From: a virus
Strand: one strand, 5' to 3'
Length of the DNA stretch: 64,000 nt
IMG/VR virus record: IMGVR_UViG_3300008259_000003
Location: 1 to 64,000 of that record
Of this stretch, positions 45,128 to 53,345 are shown one piece after another. The first letter of the stretch is position 1; every line of letters starts with the position of its first letter. The notes under the pieces are model-generated. The model searched no databases. It was not told the DNA's origin and saw only the letters and a list, made by a program, of their open reading frames with translations. The position numbers and the translations under genes were made by a program.

Positions 45128-45595
45128 TCAAAAAATAAACAACCTACCCCCAATCATAAACTGAGGTTTATCGGTTTGATAAAAACTTAAAGTTAAGTAC
45201 AAGGGATATGATAATTTCAAATTTGCAGCGGTCTTCAATATAATTTGATTACCACCATCAACAGATAAACCCGCCCCACCTGTTAAAATTAACCATTTAT
45301 AATCTTTATTTGTGTAAACGTAATTTAAAACAACATAAATTTCTTCAGGTCTACCATTGATTGTTAAAGTATTGGGGTTAAATAAATTTAATTCGGCCAT
45401 CAATTTACCATAACCAATTCCAATAAAGGCATTTGTTTTTTCTTTGGAGAATTCGTAACCCGCGGAATAATATGATGAATTACCTCTAGGACCATAAGAT
45501 AATCCATAATTGAATATTCTTTGGGGTACTCTTAACCCTTGTGCCCATGTGTTGTTCATCAACAGCATACAAAATATCATTAAGAATTTTTTCAT
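45128..45595 (-). CDS. Outer-membrane-like beta-barrel protein (155 aa)
   Basis: A signal peptide (MKKFLMIFCMLLMNNTWAQG) is followed by alternating strands with aromatic/Gly pairs (YGLSYGPRGNSSYYSAGYEF, NAFIGIGYGKL) and a C-terminal GGRLFIF, the kind of C-terminal signature of outer membrane proteins. No family is recognised. It starts the transcript with mgsA downstream (two-base gap). It could alter phage entry at the host surface. Confidence 0.7.
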   Translation of the reverse strand: MKKFLMIFCMLLMNNTWAQGLRVPQRIFNYGLSYGPRGNSSYYSAGYEFSKEKTNAFIGIGYGKLMAELNLFNPNTLTINGRPEEIYVVLNYVYTNKDYKWLILTGGAGLSVDGGNQIILKTAANLKLSYPLYLTLSFYQTDKPQFMIGGRLFIF

Positions 45596-45612
45596 TTTTT
45601 ATGATTTACATA

Positions 45613-45643
45613 CAAATATATTACTAGTATTTGAGATATCCAA
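45613..45643 (-). promoter_or_regulatory. Bacteroidota-type promoter
   Basis: Minus strand TTTGG and TATATTTG, 20-bp spacer. Confidence 0.8.
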
Positions 45644-45653
45644 ATTTTTTTTC

Positions 45654-45680
45654 AAAAAAAAGAGGGACCGAAATCCCTCC
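45654..45680 (-). terminator. Intrinsic terminator
   Basis: Minus strand GAGGGA-TTTCGG-TCCCTC followed by T-run; ends the transcript of the gene at 45,705. Confidence 0.85.
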
Positions 45681-45704
45681 TTACAAATTTAGATTTGATT
45701 GTAA

Positions 45705-46745
45705 TTAAATTCTCCTCAAGGTGGCATTTTCATTGTCATAGGTTCCTCGTAAGATTTCTCTCGGTCCTTCCGACATCATTCCACTTGTCTCGTACGCCCT
45801 TTCTTCCACAACCGCTTCAACATCACGTTCAACTACCCATTCTCTCTCTTCTCTTATATCCACATTTCTCATATCCATATCAGCTTCACCCATTGGGGAT
45901 TCCATATCCGTTGGTTCTGGTAGTACCTCCATTTTGGTAAACTCTTTCAGTAACACATCCTCTTTGATTCTATCTTCTTCAGTCAACAAAGAGTTGTTGG
46001 TTACTGGGTTTTCACTAACTTCATTTTTAATGACACCCAATATAAAATCAGGTAAACCACTTTCTAATGAATCGATACGAGAATCAATTTGATTCCAAAA
46101 AGAAAATTCAGGGTCTGAGTCGAGTGATTTAAAGCAACCAACTTTTAATCCTGTTAATTTATTAATCACATAAATAAGGATACCTCTTTTGGAGTATCTT
46201 AGGAAATAATCCGGGTTATTCTCAGACGACGTACACCATTTTGTTGATGACCCATATTTCTTTGAGGCGTAAAACGTTAAAGGTCTTAAAACAATCCACT
46301 CATCTGAAGTGAACAATGTGTGAATTTGTTTTTCCAAATCTTTCTCGAAAGCTTTAATCTCAGCGAGACTAGTCGCCGTCATTACATCGTCAAAAGATTT
46401 AAATTTAGATAAGTCATTATCTTGAATCAATCCTCTTTCATTGTAATCACAAAATTTTTGGAATGTTTTTAAATCTGAAAAATTAAAACTCTGTTCCAAA
46501 AATCTGTAAGAGCTAAAAATTTGAAATGGGGTCATTCCTTTAAAGTGGTCATCTGTAATTCCAAATTCTCTTTTTAGATTCTCACGAACTTCATTGACGT
46601 ACATGTCTAAATGTTTCGTGTTTTTTGAAAGTCGAATTAAAAATTCGATGTACTTAGATTTACCCTCAGGGCAAAAGATTTGAAAGACATCAACCATATT
46701 TATGTTGTTGTCAGGATTTTGTTTTAGTTCTTTGATTCGTGACAT
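45705..46745 (-). CDS. Conserved phage protein with KWCT motif (346 aa)
   Basis: The middle contains YASKKYGSSTKWCTSS followed by FLRYSKRGILIYVINKLTG, which is a sequence pattern I recall from many large-phage proteins of unknown role; it resembles the PcfJ-like Cys-containing domains found at 57.5-60.8 kb. The last 90 residues are highly acidic and Met/Arg-rich, probably disordered. No catalytic assignment. Confidence 0.65.
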   Translation of the reverse strand: MSRIKELKQNPDNNINMVDVFQIFCPEGKSKYIEFLIRLSKNTKHLDMYVNEVRENLKREFGITDDHFKGMTPFQIFSSYRFLEQSFNFSDLKTFQKFCDYNERGLIQDNDLSKFKSFDDVMTATSLAEIKAFEKDLEKQIHTLFTSDEWIVLRPLTFYASKKYGSSTKWCTSSENNPDYFLRYSKRGILIYVINKLTGLKVGCFKSLDSDPEFSFWNQIDSRIDSLESGLPDFILGVIKNEVSENPVTNNSLLTEEDRIKEDVLLKEFTKMEVLPEPTDMESPMGEADMDMRNVDIREEREWVVERDVEAVVEERAYETSGMMSEGPREILRGTYDNENATLRRI

Positions 46746-46764
46746 ATTGTTTTAATTTAGTTTA

Positions 46765-47433
46765 TTAATAAAATTTACGTAACATTTGAACCACGTCCCA
46801 AGCGTCCTCAAGAGCGGTGTGAGCGACTTCTCCGTCAATTCCAGCACGTTCTTTACATTTTTTAAGACTTGGAATTGCGTTATCCTCATCCCATATACAA
46901 TACAAAACGGAAGGGTCAATAATTCTTTGTCTGATTTTTATGAGTTTTTTCCACCACGGTAATTCTTCCAAGAACAATTTATCAAAGGTTCCAAAATTTT
47001 TACCGGCAACATTAATTGTAAGTGATGGTGTGTGATTGTTAAAAGCCGGTATCATTGTTCCATTGACATTTCTAACATGATTATTTAGAAATGATGAATT
47101 TGGGTAGATACCATTTAAGAATAAAAAGTCATAGAATTTTTGTGCCAGTTCATTTTCTTCCAAAAATACATAATCACTATGATGTTCCAAGTTTGCCCTA
47201 TCCTCTTCGTTACCTTCTTTATATTCACCAATTAATGATATGATTTCTTTGTTCATGGAAATCGCTCTCGGTGAACCGGTAATTTGGTTTTGAAGTACGA
47301 TGGCGTTAAACTTTGGTAATTTCTCGTATGGTAATTTATTAGTGGTGTCTTCTATGATAGCACCAAAAGACAACACACTATTGTTTAACGGTTCGAGACC
47401 TGAAGTCTCAATGTCTATTGATACATATATCAT
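46765..47433 (-). CDS. DEDDh 3'-5' exonuclease (222 aa)
   Basis: YVSIDIETSGLEPLNNSVLSFGAI (Asp7, Glu9) is the Exo I site and AHTALEDAWDVV the DEDDh Exo III site; an EDNAIPSL segment may supply the Exo II Asp. Family members trim RNA or DNA 3' ends. Four bases overlap with the following membrane-protein gene. Confidence 0.85.
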   Translation of the reverse strand: MIYVSIDIETSGLEPLNNSVLSFGAIIEDTTNKLPYEKLPKFNAIVLQNQITGSPRAISMNKEIISLIGEYKEGNEEDRANLEHHSDYVFLEENELAQKFYDFLFLNGIYPNSSFLNNHVRNVNGTMIPAFNNHTPSLTINVAGKNFGTFDKLFLEELPWWKKLIKIRQRIIDPSVLYCIWDEDNAIPSLKKCKERAGIDGEVAHTALEDAWDVVQMLRKFY

Positions 47434-47621
47434 CGGTCAAGTGCTTTTACAACTACAACAATCATGATGACAATAAAGATGAGGGCAAACCCACCCCATA
47501 GTGGTGCGGTCACCCACCACCACGACCAATCAATAACACCAGTAAGTTTAAGTGTCATAAAAATTAAAAACATCAGACCGAAGAATCCCACTCCTCCTGA
47601 TGACGAACTATTTTCTGCCAT
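47430..47621 (-). CDS. Conserved small phage membrane protein (63 aa)
   Basis: SSGGVGFFGLMFLIFMTLKLTGVIDWSWWWVTAPLWGG is an often-repeated phage small membrane protein (two helices, WSWWWV motif). Function unknown. One base overlaps the gene upstream. Confidence 0.8.
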   Translation of the reverse strand: MAENSSSSGGVGFFGLMFLIFMTLKLTGVIDWSWWWVTAPLWGGFALIFIVIMIVVVVKALDR

Positions 47622-48100
47622 TAGTGTAAATTATATTTTTCTTTTAATATTTTGATTGTTTCTTCCGCGGAAGTATGAAGAATACCTTCACCACCGTTTT
47701 CATTCCAACCGTCTATAGTATCTTTCCTATCGTCGATTAATATTGTGTATGGAGCCGCGAAATCTTTTTTATGTTTAGCACTTCTTAATATTAAAGCAAC
47801 ACCGGGTAACTCCCTGTTTACCCATTCCATTTTCCCAATACGGGATTCAACTTGTCTTGATGGTGCAGATAAAAGGGTTGGATTATACTTGGAAATGTGT
47901 TCCCACAAAATGTGACCGTCAGGTTCAATCCATTTCAAATTGACCCAAAAATCATATCCCGCCTTTTCTATTGGTGCCCAAAATTGTGAGTCGTTACGAT
48001 GTTCGTCTTTGTTCAAATCAATACCAGTAAGGTCTTTATAACCTTGGTTGAAATCTATTAAGACCCCATCTAAATCACAAAAAATAGTATACTTTGTCAT
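47621..48100 (-). CDS. HAD-family phosphatase, 5'-nucleotidase-like (159 aa)
   Basis: FCDLDGVLIDF (DxDGVxxDF) is HAD motif I, LILRSAKHK is near motif III, and ILIDDRKDTIDGW is motif IV. This resembles the phage 5'(3')-deoxyribonucleotidase type, which dephosphorylates nucleoside monophosphates. Product and substrate unconfirmed. Confidence 0.85.
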   Translation of the reverse strand: MTKYTIFCDLDGVLIDFNQGYKDLTGIDLNKDEHRNDSQFWAPIEKAGYDFWVNLKWIEPDGHILWEHISKYNPTLLSAPSRQVESRIGKMEWVNRELPGVALILRSAKHKKDFAAPYTILIDDRKDTIDGWNENGGEGILHTSAEETIKILKEKYNLH

Positions 48101-48164
48101 TTGAAATACTTCTATGACAAGTATAAGAATAAATTTTTAAAATAAAAAATTTTAAAGAGTAATT

Positions 48165-48503
48165 TTAATAATCATCATTGTCAGAATCCTCAACAAAATC
48201 ATTGTAGTAGGTGTCTTCCTCTTCTTCTGTGAGTTCTTCCCCCTCGAATTCATCTATCTCCAATTCAGCGTACAAGGCCTCGTAGACCATATCTTCTGTT
48301 AACCAAGTTGGTAATTCATCAACTTCGTTGTTTGGTTCATATGATTTAATATCAACCTCATTGTTATCCATAAATAAATTATCATCTTCATCTGAATCAT
48401 CTTTATTTATGTATTCATAGGTTACGAATAATTCAAATTCCTCGTCAGTGTCTGGATGAAAAACAGTAATTACTCGAGTATTTAATCCTTTTTTGTTTGC
48501 CAT
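48165..48503 (-). CDS. Acidic hypothetical protein (112 aa)
   Basis: Extremely acidic, with Asp/Glu runs (DDSDEDDN, EEEEDTYY) and no recognised domain; a disordered acidic protein or DNA mimic type. Its start faces the + strand coiled-coil gene 26 bases away. Confidence 0.7.
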   Translation of the reverse strand: MANKKGLNTRVITVFHPDTDEEFELFVTYEYINKDDSDEDDNLFMDNNEVDIKSYEPNNEVDELPTWLTEDMVYEALYAELEIDEFEGEELTEEEEDTYYNDFVEDSDNDDY

Positions 48504-48529
48504 TTTAATTATGAAATATTTATTATTAT

Positions 48530-49030
48530 ATGTTTAAGTATATATCTGAAATATTATCAAAATTCACACAGAGACAAAGAATTGTTGCTCTGTCAATTTT
48601 GTTATTTTCAATTATAATTATCTCGGTTGGACCCAAAATCACTGAGTCTTTAACATATAATGACGAAGAACTGAAATTAAGGATAGAATCCCAAAACAAT
48701 CAGATTGTACAACTAAACAATAGAATTGATGAGTTAAACAACCAAGTAATAGAAAATCAAAGAGAGTGTACCAATGAAATGGTTAAAAGGGAAAATGAGA
48801 TATTAACTATTATAAGTGATATTGAAAACTATACCAATAAAATGAAAAACGAGACAAGAGTAGTAAACTCAATGTCTCGTAAAACCTATAATATTAATGA
48901 TGATAGTTCCGTAAGAGTGATGGCGATGCTTCCTGAATCATCTAACACCACCACTATTATTAATAATAAAAGGGATGAGAAATTAATTGGGATGATAAGG
49001 AACTTGAAGAAAAAAGTTAAGGACCAATAA
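48530..49030 (+). CDS. Membrane-anchored coiled-coil protein, spanin-like (166 aa)
   Basis: One N-terminal helix (RIVALSILLFSIIIISVG, residues 18-35) then a long heptad-like coil (IESQNNQIVQLNNRIDELNNQVIE, read in parts, residues 52-105) and a basic tail. The arrangement fits an inner-membrane spanin-type or tail-tape-like anchor, but the gene order does not show a partner. Lone + gene between two - strand genes. Confidence 0.6.
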   Translation: MFKYISEILSKFTQRQRIVALSILLFSIIIISVGPKITESLTYNDEELKLRIESQNNQIVQLNNRIDELNNQVIENQRECTNEMVKRENEILTIISDIENYTNKMKNETRVVNSMSRKTYNINDDSSVRVMAMLPESSNTTTIINNKRDEKLIGMIRNLKKKVKDQ

Positions 49031-49031
49031 T

Positions 49032-49265
49032 TTACTTGGTTGCAATTATTTCACCGGTTTCAACATCAGTTACGTATATTTTTCCATCGTCACCTTTACC
49101 AATAGCCACAGTTCTTTTTAATTCTTGTTCATCTTCGTACTCCTGAGCACCTGGTAATTCCTCGGGCTGTGCTTGAGTATCGAAATCATCAAACTCAGCT
49201 TCGTTGATTGTTCTTTTTACAATATTTTCTAAATCTTTGATTGATAATTTAACTACTTTTTTCAT
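49032..49265 (-). CDS. Small phage protein with N-terminal propeptide-like motif (77 aa)
   Basis: The N-terminus (MKKVVKLSIKDLENIVKRTINEAEFDDFD) has the LxxxDLxxIVxRxxxE pattern found at the start of the proteins at 51,829 and, more loosely, 53,346. Such starts occur on virion proteins cleaved after Glu in large phages. The rest is acidic (EELPGAQEYEDEQEL) and ends with a beta hairpin. Confidence 0.65.
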   Translation of the reverse strand: MKKVVKLSIKDLENIVKRTINEAEFDDFDTQAQPEELPGAQEYEDEQELKRTVAIGKGDDGKIYVTDVETGEIIATK

Positions 49266-49296
49266 TTTTTCTTTTATCTATAAATATCGTATGTAA

Positions 49297-49322
49297 ACAA
49301 AAAACCCCTCTTTCGAGGGGTT
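49297..49322 (-). terminator. Intrinsic terminator
   Basis: Minus strand AACCCCTC-GAAA-GAGGGGTT and T-run; closes the SPFH gene. Confidence 0.85.
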
Positions 49323-49326
49323 CTTT

Positions 49327-50178
49327 TTATTTAATACCTATCATCGTATTATTTTTGTCACCTAACATGGTTTCGGGTAACTTCCCATTCCATTTATTAA
49401 TCCATTCAAGTTGTAGGAGTAAAGGTGTAATTGTTTGTTGTTTCATCCGATTGGCTTCGGATTCCGCTTTAGCCGCGGTCAACATTGCTTGAGCATTACC
49501 ATTGGCGGTTGCAATTTTAATCTTGGCTTGAGCTTCCGCAGTTTTTACCTCATTTTCCGCCCTTAACGCTGCTTGGACCGCATTGTTCTTGGCTTCAATG
49601 GACTTCTTAAATGTCTCAGGGTAAATCAAATTTGAGGTGAATTGGTTTATCACAAACCCTTCTTTTAAAAGTTGACTTTCCAATAGTTTACGAACCTCAA
49701 CTTCAAACACCGCCCTATTCGAGATTAGTTCATCAGCAGTGTACTTATTTGTTGCTAAACGAAACGCGTCATATACTGCGGTCTTTAAAAATCCCTCCTC
49801 AATTTCAGGTAATGACCTACGATACTTTGAAAATATTGTGGGTACTTTTTCTCTTTGAACCGAATAGTTCATAATTGGGGATACTTGAAACTCAGAACCG
49901 TCTTTTGAGTTTACAACAAATGAATTATCAGATTCCTCAGTTTTCTTATACTCTTTGTGTTGAATATAGGTTGGGAATTCATAAATCTTTGTTGTGAAGG
50001 GGTTGTAGAATACCATACCTGTACATTCGGTGACATCATCAACACCCTTTCCATCACCATATAGATTTACTTTTACACCGACGTGACCGGCGTCAATTCT
50101 CTCACAAGAGAAAAACAATAAGGTTAGGATAATGAATCCTAAAATTCCGAAAATTAATCGTTTCAAAAATGGTTCCAT
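49327..50178 (-). CDS. SPFH/prohibitin-family membrane protein (283 aa)
   Basis: An N-terminal membrane helix (IFGILGFIILTLLFFSC), then the SPFH layout: DAGHVGVKVNLYG..., an FxxYR-like region, and a coiled tail rich in Ala, Glu and Lys (AEAQAKIKIATANGNAQAM). Prohibitin-like proteins form membrane rings and scaffolds; phage versions are known in some large phages. Possible role: reshaping host membrane or protecting against abortive infection (inference). Confidence 0.85.
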   Translation of the reverse strand: MEPFLKRLIFGILGFIILTLLFFSCERIDAGHVGVKVNLYGDGKGVDDVTECTGMVFYNPFTTKIYEFPTYIQHKEYKKTEESDNSFVVNSKDGSEFQVSPIMNYSVQREKVPTIFSKYRRSLPEIEEGFLKTAVYDAFRLATNKYTADELISNRAVFEVEVRKLLESQLLKEGFVINQFTSNLIYPETFKKSIEAKNNAVQAALRAENEVKTAEAQAKIKIATANGNAQAMLTAAKAESEANRMKQQTITPLLLQLEWINKWNGKLPETMLGDKNNTMIGIK

Positions 50179-50181
50179 AAT

Positions 50182-50526
50182 TTATTTAGTTTGTTTTTTA
50201 ATTTTAATTGTTGTTTTAGATTTTCTTTCTTTTTTGGTAACTTTCTTTGGATTATAATCCAATTCCGTCTCAGGTGTTTTATTTGGGTCCGGTGTGAAGA
50301 GTTCAAAAGGTTCATCATTAAAGTACATAAACCTAATATAAAAAACCGCAAACATTGCCGTACCCACCGAAAAAATCGCTGAGATTATGTTGATTATCGT
50401 ATTTGCAACGGTTAATCCAGGAAAGATTAAAAATTGATAAGAAATTCCAATGAAGAAAAATACCAAAAAGGTAATCGTTGTTTTGGATTTTATAATATTG
50501 GTGAAGATTTTGTTTAACATGTTCAT
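50182..50526 (-). CDS. Membrane protein (114 aa)
   Basis: Three hydrophobic stretches (about 15-33, 40-60 and 55-66) are followed by a charged, Lys/Pro-rich tail (KKVTKKERKSKTTIKIKKQTK). Starts two codons before a second ATG. It sits between SPFH and phosphoesterase genes. Confidence 0.7.
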   Translation of the reverse strand: MNMLNKIFTNIIKSKTTITFLVFFFIGISYQFLIFPGLTVANTIINIISAIFSVGTAMFAVFYIRFMYFNDEPFELFTPDPNKTPETELDYNPKKVTKKERKSKTTIKIKKQTK

Positions 50527-50564
50527 TAATTAAATTATATGAAATATTTTTTAAAGTAAAAAAT

Positions 50565-51221
50565 TTAACCTACAACATTTTTCATGTCGTCATTGTGATG
50601 GTCTATATCCCCCAATTCAGAACCAATCGGAACCTTCAACATTGGATTTAAAACCTCATGTACAAAGTCATATGGTCTGAACTCAGGGTGTCCATCCATA
50701 CCAACATCCATTCTTCTCCCACCACTAACTTTTAAGTGGTTAGGTAAATGACAGTGTCCGTGTAAATGGATTCTACCCTTTCTCAGATTGTTCCACGAAC
50801 TGATAGGATAATGTAACATCTCGAATGAATGCCCTTGGTATTCAAGTCTATTGTAATGACTTACACTGGTAAATAAACTCTGACAATTCTCACGGTTTCT
50901 TTCAATGTGATGGTCATGGTTACCCAATAGGATGTGAATCTCTTGACAAACGATTCTATGTCTGAATTCCGCTATATTATCAAACCCACCGAATGACCAA
51001 TCACCCAAGTGAATCAAAACATCATCCTGTCCAACAACCTCATTGATGTTGTTTACAATCGCGGCGTTCATCTTATCAAGAGTTGCGAAGTCTCTCGTTT
51101 GATTAACGGGAATACTACCGTCAGGCATTCTCCAATTAGTAATTCCTCTACATATATTAGTATGTGAGTAATGCGTGTCAGACGTTATCCAAACTTTTCT
51201 ATTGTTATCTATTCTTAACAT
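50565..51221 (-). CDS. Metallophosphoesterase (218 aa)
   Basis: TSDTHYSHTNI, HLGDWSFGG, LLGNHDHH and LHGHCH are the two-metal phosphoesterase motifs; the short spacing fits phage calcineurin-like phosphoesterases that act on small substrates or nucleic acid. Start ATG 51,221 after the upstream stop; the frame extends 15 bases more. Confidence 0.85.
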   Translation of the reverse strand: MLRIDNNRKVWITSDTHYSHTNICRGITNWRMPDGSIPVNQTRDFATLDKMNAAIVNNINEVVGQDDVLIHLGDWSFGGFDNIAEFRHRIVCQEIHILLGNHDHHIERNRENCQSLFTSVSHYNRLEYQGHSFEMLHYPISSWNNLRKGRIHLHGHCHLPNHLKVSGGRRMDVGMDGHPEFRPYDFVHEVLNPMLKVPIGSELGDIDHHNDDMKNVVG

Positions 51222-51222
51222 A

Positions 51223-51729
51223 TTAACTAAAATCAACTGATGTACTCACACGAAGTCCATCGATTATTAAATCATCATATTTTTCGTTGTCCATCCAAAA
51301 CATTCCGTGGCCTTTCGACCTTTGGTCTCTCCTGTATTCTTCATTTACAACCCAACCATCTGGTTGACCCCACTCAAGAGCCATGGTGATAAACTCTTCA
51401 ACATTCCATTCTTCACCATATTCATCCACAATTCTTCCTGAACGAATAAATGAAAGTAGTTCTTCTTTATTTGAATAATGTTTATTATTATGAAAATTCC
51501 AACAAAACTTCCACCCACCACTTCTTTTACCTAAATGAATTGATGTACCATCTCTGAATATGTCCCAAGGGCTAACTATCTCCCAAGATTCTTTAAATGG
51601 GTCAATAAAGGGAAATCCACGTTCAATATCACTAGGTGACATTGTCATCTTTTCTATATCTCTTTGGAGACGTGATTTACGTGACTCCATTTCCTCTGCG
51701 GTCGGTATACGATAATAATTTGTACCCAT
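51223..51729 (-). CDS. Conserved phage protein of unknown function (168 aa)
   Basis: MGTNYYRIPTAEEMESRKSRL and a GTSIHLGKRSGGWKFCWNFH strand mark a family I recall as common in phages (MGTNYYxx...HIGKxSxGWxF). Function unknown. ATG 51,729 is used; a longer frame from 51,750 has no better leader. The promoter lies directly upstream. Confidence 0.75.
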   Translation of the reverse strand: MGTNYYRIPTAEEMESRKSRLQRDIEKMTMSPSDIERGFPFIDPFKESWEIVSPWDIFRDGTSIHLGKRSGGWKFCWNFHNNKHYSNKEELLSFIRSGRIVDEYGEEWNVEEFITMALEWGQPDGWVVNEEYRRDQRSKGHGMFWMDNEKYDDLIIDGLRVSTSVDFS

Positions 51730-51747
51730 TTTAAAATTAATATGGGC

Positions 51748-51778
51748 CAAATATATGAAATAATTTTGGATATACCAA
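51748..51778 (-). promoter_or_regulatory. Bacteroidota-type promoter
   Basis: Minus strand TTTGG and TATATTTG, 20-bp spacer. Confidence 0.8.
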
Positions 51779-51786
51779 AATATTGC

Positions 51787-51814
51787 AAAAAAAAATCCCG
51801 ATTTCTCGGGATTT
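51787..51814 (-). terminator. Intrinsic terminator
   Basis: Minus strand AAATCCCGA-GAAA-TCGGGATTT and T-run; closes the gene at 51,829. Confidence 0.9.
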
Positions 51815-51828
51815 AATTTGGTTTTAAT

Positions 51829-53022
51829 TTATTTGACCACTTTTTGAACTATTCGACTCACCAATTTATTTTTTATTGATTCGTTAAGTTCATTTTGGTT
51901 TGGACCCCCAACTTGGTATCTTTTTACTGTTGCGCTTTTAAGATTGTCTTTTGGATTTAATGATAAAATCTGTGTTTTTAAATCATTAATAACTTCCATT
52001 AACGCATCCACAACTTGTTTATCGTTCATTACCGTATAATTATCATTGAATGTTGTTCCAGGTCTAAGTTGTGCGGTTGCAGATGATTGAATTAATTTAT
52101 CATCGAGAAACCCACCTTTTAATCCACTTTCGCTTTCAAGTTTTTTACCTAACTTGGTTTGAGCTCTAGCGGTCCACGCAAAACTATTTTCACCAATTAA
52201 TTCTCCTTTAAGTTCAAAATCCATTCTAACTGTAACGTCTATGTTTTTTTCCTCAAGACCATATGCGTCTAACATATATTTTGGTGTTTTACCAGCATAT
52301 TGTTTCAACATTTTTTTGTCTGCTCTCCAGTTATTGTAATTTTTATTGTACTGACGAGCCATATAAAATGTTTTCATTTCATCAGTATCTTTACCCTGAA
52401 CTCGAGCCACTGCCGATAATAAAAAATCCCTTACTGTTGGGTAAGCATTATAGTTATGTGTTGAGTATTCAATTAATTGATTTGTAAATTTACCATATTG
52501 GTCGACATTCTTTCTATCTCTAGCAACCACAGCAGGAATACTTCTTTTGTTAAGTTCTTGAACAAACGATTCGTCTTCAAAAGTATTTGCAATGATTGTG
52601 AATAGTCTTCTCTTAATTGTTTCTTGTTCTTTATATGTGTCACCTGTGGGTTTATATCCACCCTCAACATATTTTTCAATAGGTCTATGGTACTTTCCTC
52701 TCTTACAAGCGGCTAATTGTGGTTCTAAATTGTGGAGTTCTTTGATTTTTTCTAAGAATTCTTTGTTTGCATTTTTAAACGCTTCAAGTTCCTGACAATC
52801 TAATGGTACCACTAATATCTCACCACCCTCTTGTAAGGTGGGGTTTGCAATCCAATAATCAGGGATATCTGTGTCATTATCTTCTTTGAAGAAAGGTTTA
52901 TATTTTACTAGTTTACCTTTGTCATCCCTGACACCCTTTTGTTTGTATGCCATTTCCTCCACATCAGAGATATAAGATTCAGAAATGATACGTCTTAAAT
53001 ATTTTTCGGTTAATTTATCCAT
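51829..53022 (-). CDS. Large virion-like protein with propeptide-type start (397 aa)
   Basis: MDKLTEKYLRRIISESYISDVEEM has the LxxxxLRRIIxE pattern seen at 49,032. The rest is a soluble alpha-beta protein with a repeated charged helix and no recognised domain. Size, start motif and position near lysis genes suggest a virion component, but this is inference. Terminator follows. Confidence 0.6.
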   Translation of the reverse strand: MDKLTEKYLRRIISESYISDVEEMAYKQKGVRDDKGKLVKYKPFFKEDNDTDIPDYWIANPTLQEGGEILVVPLDCQELEAFKNANKEFLEKIKELHNLEPQLAACKRGKYHRPIEKYVEGGYKPTGDTYKEQETIKRRLFTIIANTFEDESFVQELNKRSIPAVVARDRKNVDQYGKFTNQLIEYSTHNYNAYPTVRDFLLSAVARVQGKDTDEMKTFYMARQYNKNYNNWRADKKMLKQYAGKTPKYMLDAYGLEEKNIDVTVRMDFELKGELIGENSFAWTARAQTKLGKKLESESGLKGGFLDDKLIQSSATAQLRPGTTFNDNYTVMNDKQVVDALMEVINDLKTQILSLNPKDNLKSATVKRYQVGGPNQNELNESIKNKLVSRIVQKVVK

Positions 53023-53065
53023 AGAAATAATTCTTTACATATAAATACAACCAAAAACAGAATTG

Positions 53066-53290
53066 TTAATACTTATCGGACAATCTTCTGACTTTTTCAC
53101 CCAATTCCATATCGTTTGGTGTATCCCTAATTAAATCAATTGGAACACATAAGTTTTTAGTCTCATCGGAACGATTACATTTCTCACACAATTGACCTAA
53201 TCCCTCAACGTAACCGTATCTCAAATCAATATGAGTTTCAAATTCATATGGTGTCTCAACACCACAAATTACACAGGTATCTTTTGCCAT
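53066..53290 (-). CDS. Putative zinc-binding protein (74 aa)
   Basis: CVIC and CEKC pairs (residues 6 and 36) and a further Cys form a small zinc-ribbon-like domain; the C-terminus is charged. Not recognised. Confidence 0.65.
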   Translation of the reverse strand: MAKDTCVICGVETPYEFETHIDLRYGYVEGLGQLCEKCNRSDETKNLCVPIDLIRDTPNDMELGEKVRRLSDKY

Positions 53291-53345
53291 AACTTTTTGT
53301 TTTATGAAAAGATATGAAAGAAAAAGAAAAAGTAAAATTAATTTT

